Below, piece after piece: positions 18,261 to 25,476 of a stretch of 64,000 nt of DNA. The stretch comes from Brachybacterium endophyticum. GTDB lineage: Bacteria > Actinomycetota > Actinomycetes > Actinomycetales > Dermabacteraceae. The number at the start of each line of letters is the position of its first letter. Positions within the stretch are counted from its first letter, which is position 1. The notes below the pieces were generated by a model. The model worked only from the letters and a program-made list of their open reading frames with translations. It did no database searches and was not told the origin of the DNA. Location of the stretch: NCBI RefSeq assembly GCF_003130585.1, contig NZ_QFKX01000004.1, forward strand, positions 248,001-312,000. Direction: 5' to 3'. The position numbers and the translations under genes were made by a program.

Positions 18261-19015
18261 CGGGTCGCAGCCTCGGTCGCGAGGGCGAAGGCATCGGGAT
18301 CCCCGGCGAAGGACCGCAGAGTGGGGGCGAGATCCGCCAGCTGCGGGGCGCGCAGCGCGGCGTCCGCCTCGGGAGGGAGAGCGGAGGACCCCCATGCTCC
18401 CGTGACGAGCAGGCCGAGCGCTCCGAGCTCGACGGCCGGGGCGACGTCGTTGGTCCAGTTGTCGCCGATCGAGGCCAGTCGGTGCGGGGGCTGGTCGGCC
18501 AGCAGGGTGCGCAGATGGGTCGGCATCCGTGAGGGCTTGCGGGCGGAGACGACGATCTGGTCGAAGCGGGTGCGCACCCCCAGGTGTGCAAGGGTGTGCT
18601 CCATCCCGGTCGCCGGGGCGTTGGTCAGCAGGACGCGTTCGCAGTCCGCCGCCTCGAGATCGTCCAGGAGCTGCGTCAGGCCCTCGGGGGGATGGACGCC
18701 GAGGTCCTCCTCGACGAGGCGCCGACGGGAGTCCAGGTACGCCTCGGAGAGCTGCTCGCCGAGGATCGGGCGGGCCAGGGCCGCGAGCGCGACATAGGCG
18801 TCCCCGTGCTGCTCGGCGGCATCGCCCTGCAGCCAGTCCTGGAAGCCCGCGCGCACGCGCTCCGCGTCGGCGGGCTCCATCCGGTCGCAGGCGGCCTCGG
18901 CGTAGGCGAGCACGGGCCCCTCGCCCAGGCACACGGTGCCGTCGAAGTCGAAGACGACGACCGGTCGACGGACGGGGCGCGCGGCCGTCGCGAGCGGGGG
19001 TGAGAGGTGGGGCAC
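18257..19015 (-). CDS. HAD-family hydrolase
   Basis: 252 aa. The four HAD motifs are clear: VVVFDFDGTVC (nucleophile and acid/base aspartates), VLLTNAPATG, a lysine in SARKPSRM, and IGDNWTNDVAPA. The cap lies between motifs I and II (subclass I). Such enzymes remove phosphate from small metabolites; first place in a sugar-uptake operon suggests a sugar phosphate. The GTG at 19015 is preferred because TACGCT lies seven bases upstream; a TTG at 19075 is in frame but would make the operator palindrome coding. It is coupled to the regulator by a GTGA overlap. Confidence 0.8.
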   Translation of the reverse strand: MPHLSPPLATAARPVRRPVVVFDFDGTVCLGEGPVLAYAEAACDRMEPADAERVRAGFQDWLQGDAAEQHGDAYVALAALARPILGEQLSEAYLDSRRRLVEEDLGVHPPEGLTQLLDDLEAADCERVLLTNAPATGMEHTLAHLGVRTRFDQIVVSARKPSRMPTHLRTLLADQPPHRLASIGDNWTNDVAPAVELGALGLLVTGAWGSSALPPEADAALRAPQLADLAPTLRSFAGDPDAFALATEAATR

Positions 19016-19022
19016 ACCACCG

Positions 19023-19028
19023 AGCGTA
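19023..19028 (-). promoter_or_regulatory. -10 box of the HAD-RpiR-ABC sugar operon (leaderless)
   Basis: TACGCT on the minus strand is seven bases before the GTG at 19015. It places the transcription start at the start codon and the 19055-19073 palindrome just upstream of the -35 region. Confidence 0.45.
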
Positions 19029-19054
19029 GGCCGCGATGGAACGGTCGACCACCA

Positions 19055-19073
19055 GTTCCGGAAGATCCGGAAC
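19055..19073. promoter_or_regulatory. Inverted repeat, likely operator of the sugar operon
   Basis: GTTCCGG-AAGAT-CCGGAAC is a perfect 7-bp inverted repeat with a 5-bp spacer, about 40-58 bases upstream of the predicted operon start. It is the only marked palindrome there besides the sigA terminator. The RpiR-type regulator two genes into the operon is the natural candidate to bind it. Confidence 0.5.
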
Positions 19074-19110
19074 AACTGTTCACGACGCGTTCACGCCCAC
19101 CGCGGACGCA

Positions 19111-19144
19111 CAGCGGCCCGGCACCGAGTGGTGCCGGGCCGCTG
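19111..19144 (-). terminator. Hairpin terminator after sigA
   Basis: A perfect 15-bp stem (19111-19125 with 19130-19144, loop GAGT) lies 20 bases beyond the sigA stop and upstream of the sugar operon promoter. Confidence 0.75.
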
Positions 19145-19164
19145 TGAGCTGCGAGGTGTCGGGA

Positions 19165-20505
19165 TCAGTCGAGGTAGTCGCGCAGCACCTGGGAACGCGA
19201 GGGATGACGCAGCTTGCTCATCGTCTTGGACTCGATCTGACGGATCCGCTCACGGGTCACGCCGTAGACCTTGCCGATCTCGTCGAGCGTCTTGGGCTGG
19301 CCGTCCTCCAGGCCGAAGCGCATCGAGACGACGCCCGCCTCCCGCTCGGAGAGGGTGTCCAGCACCGAGTGGAGCTGCTCCTGCAGGAGGGTGAAGCTCA
19401 CGGCGTCGGCCGGCACGATGGCCTCGGAGTCCTCGATGAGGTCACCGAACTCGCTGTCGCCGTCCTCACCCAGGGGGGTGTGCAGGGAGATCGGCTCGCG
19501 CCCGTACTTCTGGACCTCGACGACCTTCTCCGGGGTCATGTCGAGCTCCTTGGCGAGCTCCTCCGGGGTGGGCTCGCGCCCGAGGTCCTGGAGCATCTGA
19601 CGCTGCACGCGGGCGAGCTTGTTGATGACCTCGACCATGTGGACGGGGATGCGGATCGTCCGGGCCTGGTCTGCCATGGCGCGGGTGATCGCCTGACGGA
19701 TCCACCACGTCGCGTAGGTCGAGAACTTGTAGCCCTTGGTGTAGTCGAACTTCTCGACCGCGCGGATCAGACCCAGGTTGCCCTCCTGGATGAGATCCAG
19801 GAACAGCATCCCGCGCCCCGTGTAGCGCTTGGCGAGGGACACCACGAGCCGGAGGTTCGCCTCGAGCAGGTGATCCTTGGCGGCGCGGCCGTCCTCGACG
19901 ATCATGCCGAGCTCGCGGCCCTTCTTGGTGCGCACGATCGACTCGTCGCGCTTGAGCAGCTGCTCGGCGTACAGGCCGGCCTCGATGCGCTCGGCCAGCT
20001 CGACCTCCTGCGCGGCGTTCAGCAGCGCGACCTTGCCGATCTGCTTGAGGTAGTCCTTGACCGGGTCGGCGGTCGCACCGGCGGTGACGACCTGCTGGGC
20101 CGGGGAATCGTCCTCCGAGGAGTCGATGACCAGGCTGCCGGACTCCTCGTCGGTCTTCGGGTTCTCCTTGTGGACCCCCTTGGGATCCTTCTCCTCGGCC
20201 TCCTCGCCCTCGGCCTCGCCGGGGACCTGGTCCTCGTCCTCGGTCTGCTCGAGGTCCTCCTCGACGGGCGCCGTGTCCTCGGCCTTCGCAGCGGCCTTCT
20301 TCGCGGAGGACTTGGTGCTCTTCTTCGCAGCGGCGCCCGAGGAGGCGGCAGTCTTCTTCGCAGCGGTCTTCGTGGCTGCCGACTTCTTGGCTGCCGACTT
20401 CTTGGGGGCGGACGCACCGGCCTTCTTCGTGGTGGCGGGAGCTGCGTCCTTCGCGTCATCGATGGCGGCGGTCTTCTCGTCGACGGTGGTGTGCGAAGCA
20501 GTCAC
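19165..20505 (-). CDS. sigA: Primary (housekeeping) RNA polymerase sigma factor, RpoD/HrdB/SigA type
   Basis: 446 aa. The first 130 residues are a low-complexity Lys/Ala-rich then Glu/Asp-rich tail with repeated KKSAAKK-like units. Region 1.2 starts at [16 protein letters not shown]. Region 2 has [17 protein letters not shown] and [14 protein letters not shown]; region 3 has IRIPVHMVE; region 4 ends with [20 protein letters not shown]. All core-binding and -10/-35 recognition parts look intact, so it should drive most promoters in the cell. The GTG at 20505 has AGGA five bases upstream. It is the last gene before a strong terminator and appears monocistronic. Confidence 0.93.
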   Translation of the reverse strand: MTASHTTVDEKTAAIDDAKDAAPATTKKAGASAPKKSAAKKSAATKTAAKKTAASSGAAAKKSTKSSAKKAAAKAEDTAPVEEDLEQTEDEDQVPGEAEGEEAEEKDPKGVHKENPKTDEESGSLVIDSSEDDSPAQQVVTAGATADPVKDYLKQIGKVALLNAAQEVELAERIEAGLYAEQLLKRDESIVRTKKGRELGMIVEDGRAAKDHLLEANLRLVVSLAKRYTGRGMLFLDLIQEGNLGLIRAVEKFDYTKGYKFSTYATWWIRQAITRAMADQARTIRIPVHMVEVINKLARVQRQMLQDLGREPTPEELAKELDMTPEKVVEVQKYGREPISLHTPLGEDGDSEFGDLIEDSEAIVPADAVSFTLLQEQLHSVLDTLSEREAGVVSMRFGLEDGQPKTLDEIGKVYGVTRERIRQIESKTMSKLRHPSRSQVLRDYLD

Positions 20506-20666
20506 TGAGTTCCTTCTTCCGCCGGTCCTTCGCAGGGCCGGACCGGTGTGTCGCGGGCGAACGGTGGTGCGTGGGGCCGAAGCACCACCCGACCCATAAG
20601 GATACCTGCGTGAGGGCGCACGAAGGGGCGGTGCCGTCAAGCCTCGGGGGGTGCAACGAGGAACAG

Positions 20667-20682
20667 CGGGAATCTATTCCCG
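20667..20682 (-). terminator. Weak hairpin after the universal stress protein gene
   Basis: A 6-bp stem CGGGAA/TTCCCG (loop TCTA) 26 bases beyond the stop. It is short, so this is only a candidate. Confidence 0.3.
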
Positions 20683-20707
20683 TGTGACGGAGGTCTCCGT
20701 GAGGAGC

Positions 20708-21115
20708 TCAGGCGGCGGTCGCGTCCGCCTGCTTCACAGCGAGGACCGGGCAGGGACTCTCGAGGACGACGCGACGGGCGGAGGCGCCCAGATTGAGCTT
20801 GCCGATGCGCGACTTGCGCCGCAGTCCGATCACGAGCATCCGTGCGGCGGCATCCGTGACGACCTGCAGCAGGAACTCCCCCACCTCCAGCTCCTCACCG
20901 GTGACGACCCGCAGCTCGGGCAGCTGCTCGAGGCCCGTGGCCGCAAGCGCCTCGCGCACGACGTCCGCGGTGGCGACCGCGCGACCCGTCTCGGGGTCGT
21001 GGTATGCATGAGAGGCCACGACGAGGCCGTCCCCACCCCGCAGGGCCTCCCGAGCGGCGGCCGCGAGTGCGGCATCGCCCTGGGCTGACGGGGAATAACC
21101 GACGACGACGCTCAT
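20708..21115 (-). CDS. Universal stress protein (UspA family)
   Basis: 135 aa, a single Usp domain. It begins MSVVVGYSPSAQGDAAL, as usual for the family, and ends with the nucleotide-binding loop GLRRKSRIGKLNLGASARRV followed by the final strand PCPVLAVK. This G-rich loop suggests ATP binding. Usp proteins are cytoplasmic dimers linked to survival under stress; a specific role cannot be read from the sequence. It sits between sigA and metX, all on the minus strand, with its own flanking regions. GAAGGG lies somewhat far from the ATG at 21115. Confidence 0.85.
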   Translation of the reverse strand: MSVVVGYSPSAQGDAALAAAAREALRGGDGLVVASHAYHDPETGRAVATADVVREALAATGLEQLPELRVVTGEELEVGEFLLQVVTDAAARMLVIGLRRKSRIGKLNLGASARRVVLESPCPVLAVKQADATAA

Positions 21116-21164
21116 GGAGCACCCGGACCCTTCTGCAGAGGTTCTGACGGGCCGGCCGCGTGCC

Positions 21165-21183
21165 GGACCGTCGAGGACGGTCC
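21165..21183 (-). terminator. Hairpin terminator after metX
   Basis: A perfect 8-bp stem GGACCGTC/GACGGTCC with loop GAG, 54 bases beyond the metX stop. Confidence 0.5.
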
Positions 21184-21236
21184 CCCGACGCACCCCTCGC
21201 AGGGTGCGGGCGAGGACTCCGACCGGTCCCGGGAGC

Positions 21237-22388
21237 CTAACGCCCCAGCAGGTCGCCGAGCCACTCGCGCAGCGCGGGGTGCGGCAGCAGGAAGCCGTCG
21301 TGGCCGTGCGGGCTCTCGACCACCCGGTGGTCGACGCCGGGGACCGCCGCGGCGGCCTCCGCCACCAGCGCGGGCGGGAAGAGTCGGTCGCTCGAGATCG
21401 AGACGAGAAGCGTGCGGGCCCTGATCCGTTCCAGCGCGGTCGCGACGCCTCCGCGTCCGCGCCCCACGTCATGGGTGCTCATCGAGCCGGCGAGGCAGAC
21501 GTAGGAGTTCGCGTCGAAGCGACGCGAGAGCTTGTCGGCATGGTGGTCGAGGTAGCTGGTGACCTGGTGACGCCCGCCCTCCAGCACGTCCTCCTCGCCC
21601 TGGGAGCGGTTCGAGAAGCGCTCCTCGAGCTCGGCGGCCGTGCGATAGGTGATGTGGGCGATCCGGCGCGCCACCCCGAGTCCGCGATGCGGCCCCTCGC
21701 CGTCGTGACTCTCGTAGTAGTCCCCGCCGAGGAAGCCGACGTCTGCGCGGATCGCGGCGATCTGCGCATCGTTGAAGGCGATCTGGTCGGCGCTCGCGCG
21801 GGCGCTCGAGGCGATGACCGCCAGTCGTTCCGTGGCCTCGGGTGCGCTGACACCCCATTCGAGGGCGCGCATCCCTCCCATGGAGCCGCCGATCACCAGT
21901 GCCCACCGCTGGATCCCCAGCTGCTCGGCGAGCGCACGCTCGGCGGCGACCTGGTCCCGGACGGTCAGCTGCGGGAAGCGTGATCCCCACGGGCGGCCGT
22001 CCGGCCCCGGCGAGCTCGGCCCCGTGCTCCCCTGACAACCGCCGAGCACGTTCGGGGCGACGACGAAGTACCGATCCGTGTCCACGGGCCGGCCGGGCCC
22101 CACCAGGTCGCCCCACCATCCCGCGGTCGGGTGCGACGGCCCGGCGTCGCCGATCACGTGCGAATCCCCCGTCAGTGCGTGCAGCACGAGGACGGCGTTC
22201 GAGCCGTCCTCCGTCGGCGTCCCCCAGGTCTCGTAGGCCATGGTGACCGACGGGAGCGTCCGACCGCTCTCGAGATCGAGCGAGCCGATGTCGACGAAGC
22301 GTCTCCGGCCGGGTCCCTGCTCCGGCCCCCAGGCTCCCGAGGCGGGGACCAGCGGCCGTGCGAGCGGCGGAACGGTGGGGGCGGTCAT
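21237..22388 (-). CDS. metX: Homoserine O-acetyltransferase MetX
   Basis: 383 aa alpha/beta hydrolase fold. The nucleophile is Ser169 in VIGGSMGGMRALEW; the acid is the Asp in SISSDRLFPP and the histidine lies in SPHGHDGFL. The family signature NVLGGCQGSTGPSS is present. It transfers acetyl from acetyl-CoA to homoserine, opening methionine synthesis by the acetyl (trans-sulfuration or direct sulfhydrylation) route. The partner metY is not seen in this window. The ATG at 22388 overlaps the DUF4192 stop by 4 nt. Confidence 0.93.
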   Translation of the reverse strand: MTAPTVPPLARPLVPASGAWGPEQGPGRRRFVDIGSLDLESGRTLPSVTMAYETWGTPTEDGSNAVLVLHALTGDSHVIGDAGPSHPTAGWWGDLVGPGRPVDTDRYFVVAPNVLGGCQGSTGPSSPGPDGRPWGSRFPQLTVRDQVAAERALAEQLGIQRWALVIGGSMGGMRALEWGVSAPEATERLAVIASSARASADQIAFNDAQIAAIRADVGFLGGDYYESHDGEGPHRGLGVARRIAHITYRTAAELEERFSNRSQGEEDVLEGGRHQVTSYLDHHADKLSRRFDANSYVCLAGSMSTHDVGRGRGGVATALERIRARTLLVSISSDRLFPPALVAEAAAAVPGVDHRVVESPHGHDGFLLPHPALREWLGDLLGR

Positions 22389-23644
22389 CCGGTGCGTTCT
22401 CCTGGGGGTCCGAAGCGGGCGCGTGGGCGCGATCCGCCGGCCTCAGCACCCCGGGGGTCGCCAGGCGGGACGGACGGGAGATCGGCCAGCTGCAGGAGAA
22501 AGGGTGCCAGAGGATCCTCCGCCCGGCGCACCAGCATCTCCTCGGCGATCTCGCCGGCGCGCGCGAAGCGGTGGTTCCACCAGGCGAGGATCCCCAGCGA
22601 GGCGCTCACGGACGACCATGCCCGGAGGGTCTCTCCGGTCAGGGGCAGCTCTCCGGTCCCCTCGAACACCACGCGGAGTCGCTCCATCGCCTTGTACCCC
22701 TCTCCACCTGCGCAGATGGCCCGGGGCGGACGGAGGGACCCGTCCTGCCAGATCCGGGCGACGAGAGCCTCGAGGGTGCGCGGGGAGGCCGGAGGGTCGG
22801 GGTCGATCACCGCTCGCAGGAGAGCGGCGGGCGCCCCCGAGCCGGCGAGTCGTTCACGCAGCACCACGAGCTGTTCACACAGCGTCATCTGCTCGCCGTC
22901 GGGGGCCGCCTGGTCGCCGCCTCCGCCGGCGAGACCGGCGGCGCGGTGCATGAGCTCGGGAAGCTGCTGCCAGTGCTGCCGCCAGGATGTCCGGCGACCG
23001 CGGTTCGCGCCGGGCCCGTCACCGGCGGGCAGCGACCGCACCTGGTCACCGAGCCCGCGCAGGGTGTTCTCGCAGGCGGACTCGTCCTGCGGCATGACGC
23101 GGCCCGCACGGACCTCCTGGACGGCCACGAGCGTGTCCTGCGGGTTCCTCAGCACCTCGGGAGGGTGTGGTGCGGCGAGGCGGGCCCCACCCCTGTCATC
23201 CACCTCGAGGGCGTAGCGCTCGGCGTACCCGTCGGCGAGCACCCAGACCTCCGGCACATCGAAGCCGTCCGGCTCGAGGAGCGTGGCCGCCTGCACCACG
23301 CCGAGGGCCACCCGTCGTGCGTTCTCGACCTGCACGCCCGCGGTCGTCGGCAGCCCGTCGGAGGGCGCCAGTCCGTTCCCGGCGATCGAGAGTGCGAAGG
23401 CGCCCGTGCAGCCGGCGACGCGGAGGATCCCCAGATGTCGTTCCAGGCCCACGGGGCGAGGGTCGTCGGCGCACCGCAGATCGCGAAGGGCGACGCGTGT
23501 CGACAGCGGCGAGGTGAGGCGGTCGACGTGACCGATCAGCACCAGGCAGTCCCGGGGCACGTCCCCCAGGGTCACGTAGGTCTCGGCGAGGAGCTCGGAG
23601 GGGTCGTCGGCGCGGAGCGTGCGGTCGGGCGTTGCTGTGCTCAT
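22385..23644 (-). CDS. DUF4192 domain protein
   Basis: 419 aa. The N-terminal pattern (about residues 15-60) with VPRDCLVLIGHVDRLTSP and the C-terminal helix-rich tail with ASLGILAWWNHRFARAGEIA followed by DPLAPFLLQLAD match actinobacterial DUF4192, whose C-terminal part resembles a short TPR-like count of daily averages in many homologues. Function is unknown; no signal peptide or membrane helix. The ATG at 23644 lacks an SD site. It is coupled to metX by an ATGA overlap, which is not a known functional link. An internal low-complexity GGGG segment lies near residue 240. Confidence 0.7.
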   Translation of the reverse strand: MSTATPDRTLRADDPSELLAETYVTLGDVPRDCLVLIGHVDRLTSPLSTRVALRDLRCADDPRPVGLERHLGILRVAGCTGAFALSIAGNGLAPSDGLPTTAGVQVENARRVALGVVQAATLLEPDGFDVPEVWVLADGYAERYALEVDDRGGARLAAPHPPEVLRNPQDTLVAVQEVRAGRVMPQDESACENTLRGLGDQVRSLPAGDGPGANRGRRTSWRQHWQQLPELMHRAAGLAGGGGDQAAPDGEQMTLCEQLVVLRERLAGSGAPAALLRAVIDPDPPASPRTLEALVARIWQDGSLRPPRAICAGGEGYKAMERLRVVFEGTGELPLTGETLRAWSSVSASLGILAWWNHRFARAGEIAEEMLVRRAEDPLAPFLLQLADLPSVPPGDPRGAEAGGSRPRARFGPPGERTG

Positions 23645-23775
23645 GGAGGAAGCGTCCCCGGTGGGACCTGCCCGAGGAAGGTCCCCCTCCCGGTTGTGGA
23701 TCCCCGGTGTCTGGGGAGGACCATCGGTGAGGGTCGTGGGAGGATCACAGGGTCCCCACGCCAAGGAGCCGCCCG

Positions 23776-24906
23776 ATGCCCTCACCCGCCGTGCCGACGG
23801 ACGACGGGCCCGTCGATCCGCAGTCTCCGCAGAACGAGCTGGCGGCGATCGATCATCGCTTCCGCGCCACACTCGACGAGGTGCTCGCCGCCGAGCTCGG
23901 GCAGCGGCGTGAGCAGTTGGGCGAGCTGGCACCCGAGGCGTCCGAGCTCGTCGACGTGCTCGAGGGCTTCCTGGTCGGCGGCAAGCTGCTGCGCCCGCGG
24001 CTGTGCTTCTGGGCGGCTCGGGCGATCTCCTCGTCGGCCCAGGATCCCGAGCGGATGCGGGGCCTCGCCCGGGAGGGCGCCGCCATCGAGCTGCTGCAGG
24101 CCGCAGCCCTGCTCCACGACGACCTGATCGACCGCTCCCCCACCCGCCGCGGACGTCCCGCGGTGCACGTGGCGATGGCCGAGCAGCACCGCCGCAGAGA
24201 GCTCGACGGCGAGGCGGCCGCCTTCGGCTCCGCGGCCGCGATCATCCTCGGCGACCTCGCCCTGAGCTGGGCCCGCGACCTCGCCGGCGGCACCGAGTTC
24301 TCGCTGCTGTGCACGGAGGTGATGAGCGGCCAGTACCTCGACGTGCTGCACCAGGCCGGAGGCTTCGACTCCCCGCCCGACGAGGAATCCGCGGCTCTCG
24401 CGGTGATCCGCTGGAAGACGGTCTCCTACTCGGTGCGCCGCCCGGTGCTGATGGGCGCTCGCGGGCAGGGGGCCGACGAGGACGCGATCGCCGCGCTCTC
24501 GGACTGGTCGGAGGCCGTGGGAACGGCCTTCCAGCTGCGCGACGACCTGCTCAGCGTGGTCGGCGACGAGGAGGCGACGGGCAAGCCGATCGGCGGTGAC
24601 GTGCGGGAGGGCAAGCGCACCGTGCTGCTCGCCCGCACGCGAGCGGCGGCCGACGCCGAAGGGCGCGCCCTGCTCGAGCGCGTGGTCGGGAACGAGGGCG
24701 CCGAGGCCGCGGACGTGCAGCAGGTCCAGGAGCTCATGCGCAGCACGGGCTCCGTGGCATCGGTCGCTCGCGACATCGACGGCCTGCGGACGCGGGCGGC
24801 GACCGTCCTCGAGGCGACCGCGGGGCTGGATGCGACGGGACGTGCCGGGCTCCGCGCGCTCGCCGAGGCCGCCACCGATCTGACCGGCCTCGAGGTGACG
24901 GACTGA
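23776..24906 (+). CDS. Polyprenyl (geranylgeranyl-type) diphosphate synthase
   Basis: 376 aa, all-helical isoprenyl synthase. The first aspartate-rich motif is LLHDDLIDRSPTRRGRP and the second FQLRDDLLSVVGD, followed by GKPIGGDVREGKRT. Upstream GGKLLRPRL binds the allylic/IPP phosphates. It should condense IPP with allylic diphosphates to C20 or longer chains for menaquinone, carotenoids or lipid carriers; product length is not assigned. The position next to an Rv2175c-like gene and pknL matches idsA2 in Mycobacterium tuberculosis. AAGGAG seven bases before the ATG supports the start. Confidence 0.9.
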   Translation: MPSPAVPTDDGPVDPQSPQNELAAIDHRFRATLDEVLAAELGQRREQLGELAPEASELVDVLEGFLVGGKLLRPRLCFWAARAISSSAQDPERMRGLAREGAAIELLQAAALLHDDLIDRSPTRRGRPAVHVAMAEQHRRRELDGEAAAFGSAAAIILGDLALSWARDLAGGTEFSLLCTEVMSGQYLDVLHQAGGFDSPPDEESAALAVIRWKTVSYSVRRPVLMGARGQGADEDAIAALSDWSEAVGTAFQLRDDLLSVVGDEEATGKPIGGDVREGKRTVLLARTRAAADAEGRALLERVVGNEGAEAADVQQVQELMRSTGSVASVARDIDGLRTRAATVLEATAGLDATGRAGLRALAEAATDLTGLEVTD

Positions 24907-24941
24907 GGGTCAGCCCTCCTCGGCGGACCGCACCCTCGGGA

Positions 24942-25370
24942 TCAGACCGCCAGCGCCTGGGCGCGTCGGCGCACCTCGCCGCGTCGGCCCGCGCGCAGCT
25001 CGTCGATCGGGCGCCCCGGGAGCGAGTCATCGGGCGTGAACAGCCACCTCAGCAGCTCCTCCTCGGTGAACCCTGCATCCCGCAGGACCGTGAGGGTGCC
25101 GCTGATGTACGGCGTCGGCCGCCCCTCGAGGATCAGCTCGGCCGGGACGCAGCGGACCTTCGGGGTGCCGCGTCGGATCTGGACGAGGTCGCCCTCGTCG
25201 ACCATCCGACGGACGGCCGAGACCTCCACGCCGAGCTCCTCGGCGGCGTCCGGGAGGGTCAGCCAGGCGCCGACCAGGTCGTCGAGGGGCGGCTCCTCGG
25301 AGGTCGTGGGCCCGTCGGTCTCGGGCCGGGCGGGCTGGGTGCCGCGGGGGTCATGGTGCGATGCGCTCAC
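24942..25370 (-). CDS. Rv2175c-like winged-helix DNA-binding protein
   Basis: 142 aa. After about 35 disordered Pro/Glu/Thr-rich residues comes a helix-turn-helix (WLTLPDAAEELGVEVSAVRR) and a C-terminal domain with GTPKVRCVPAELILEGRP and a helical end. This matches Rv2175c of M. tuberculosis, a DNA-binding protein phosphorylated by the adjacent kinase PknL; the threonine-containing N-terminus fits phospho-control, although the exact site was not assigned. The gene is divergent from pknL, as in mycobacteria. The GTG at 25370 follows CACCCT six bases upstream and has no clear SD. Confidence 0.85.
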   Translation of the reverse strand: MSASHHDPRGTQPARPETDGPTTSEEPPLDDLVGAWLTLPDAAEELGVEVSAVRRMVDEGDLVQIRRGTPKVRCVPAELILEGRPTPYISGTLTVLRDAGFTEEELLRWLFTPDDSLPGRPIDELRAGRRGEVRRRAQALAV

Positions 25371-25463
25371 CCCCACAGGGTGCCACGTGCAGGGCCCTCG
25401 ACGAACATCCTGAACGTCGACTGAGTGCTCGTGTCGCTGCACGGAGGTGCGCGGGGTGCGCCG

Positions 25464-25469
25464 TATGGT
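25464..25469 (+). promoter_or_regulatory. -10 box predicting leaderless pknL
   Basis: TATGGT lies seven bases before the GTG at 25477. An in-frame ATG at 25465 lies inside the box. Confidence 0.45.
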
Positions 25470-25476
25470 GAGCCAC

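Noticed and set aside
18257-19075. TTG start at 19075 for the HAD gene
   Set aside because: It would make the palindrome at 19055-19073 coding, adds residues outside the HAD fold and has no SD; the GTG at 19015 has a -10 box at the right distance.
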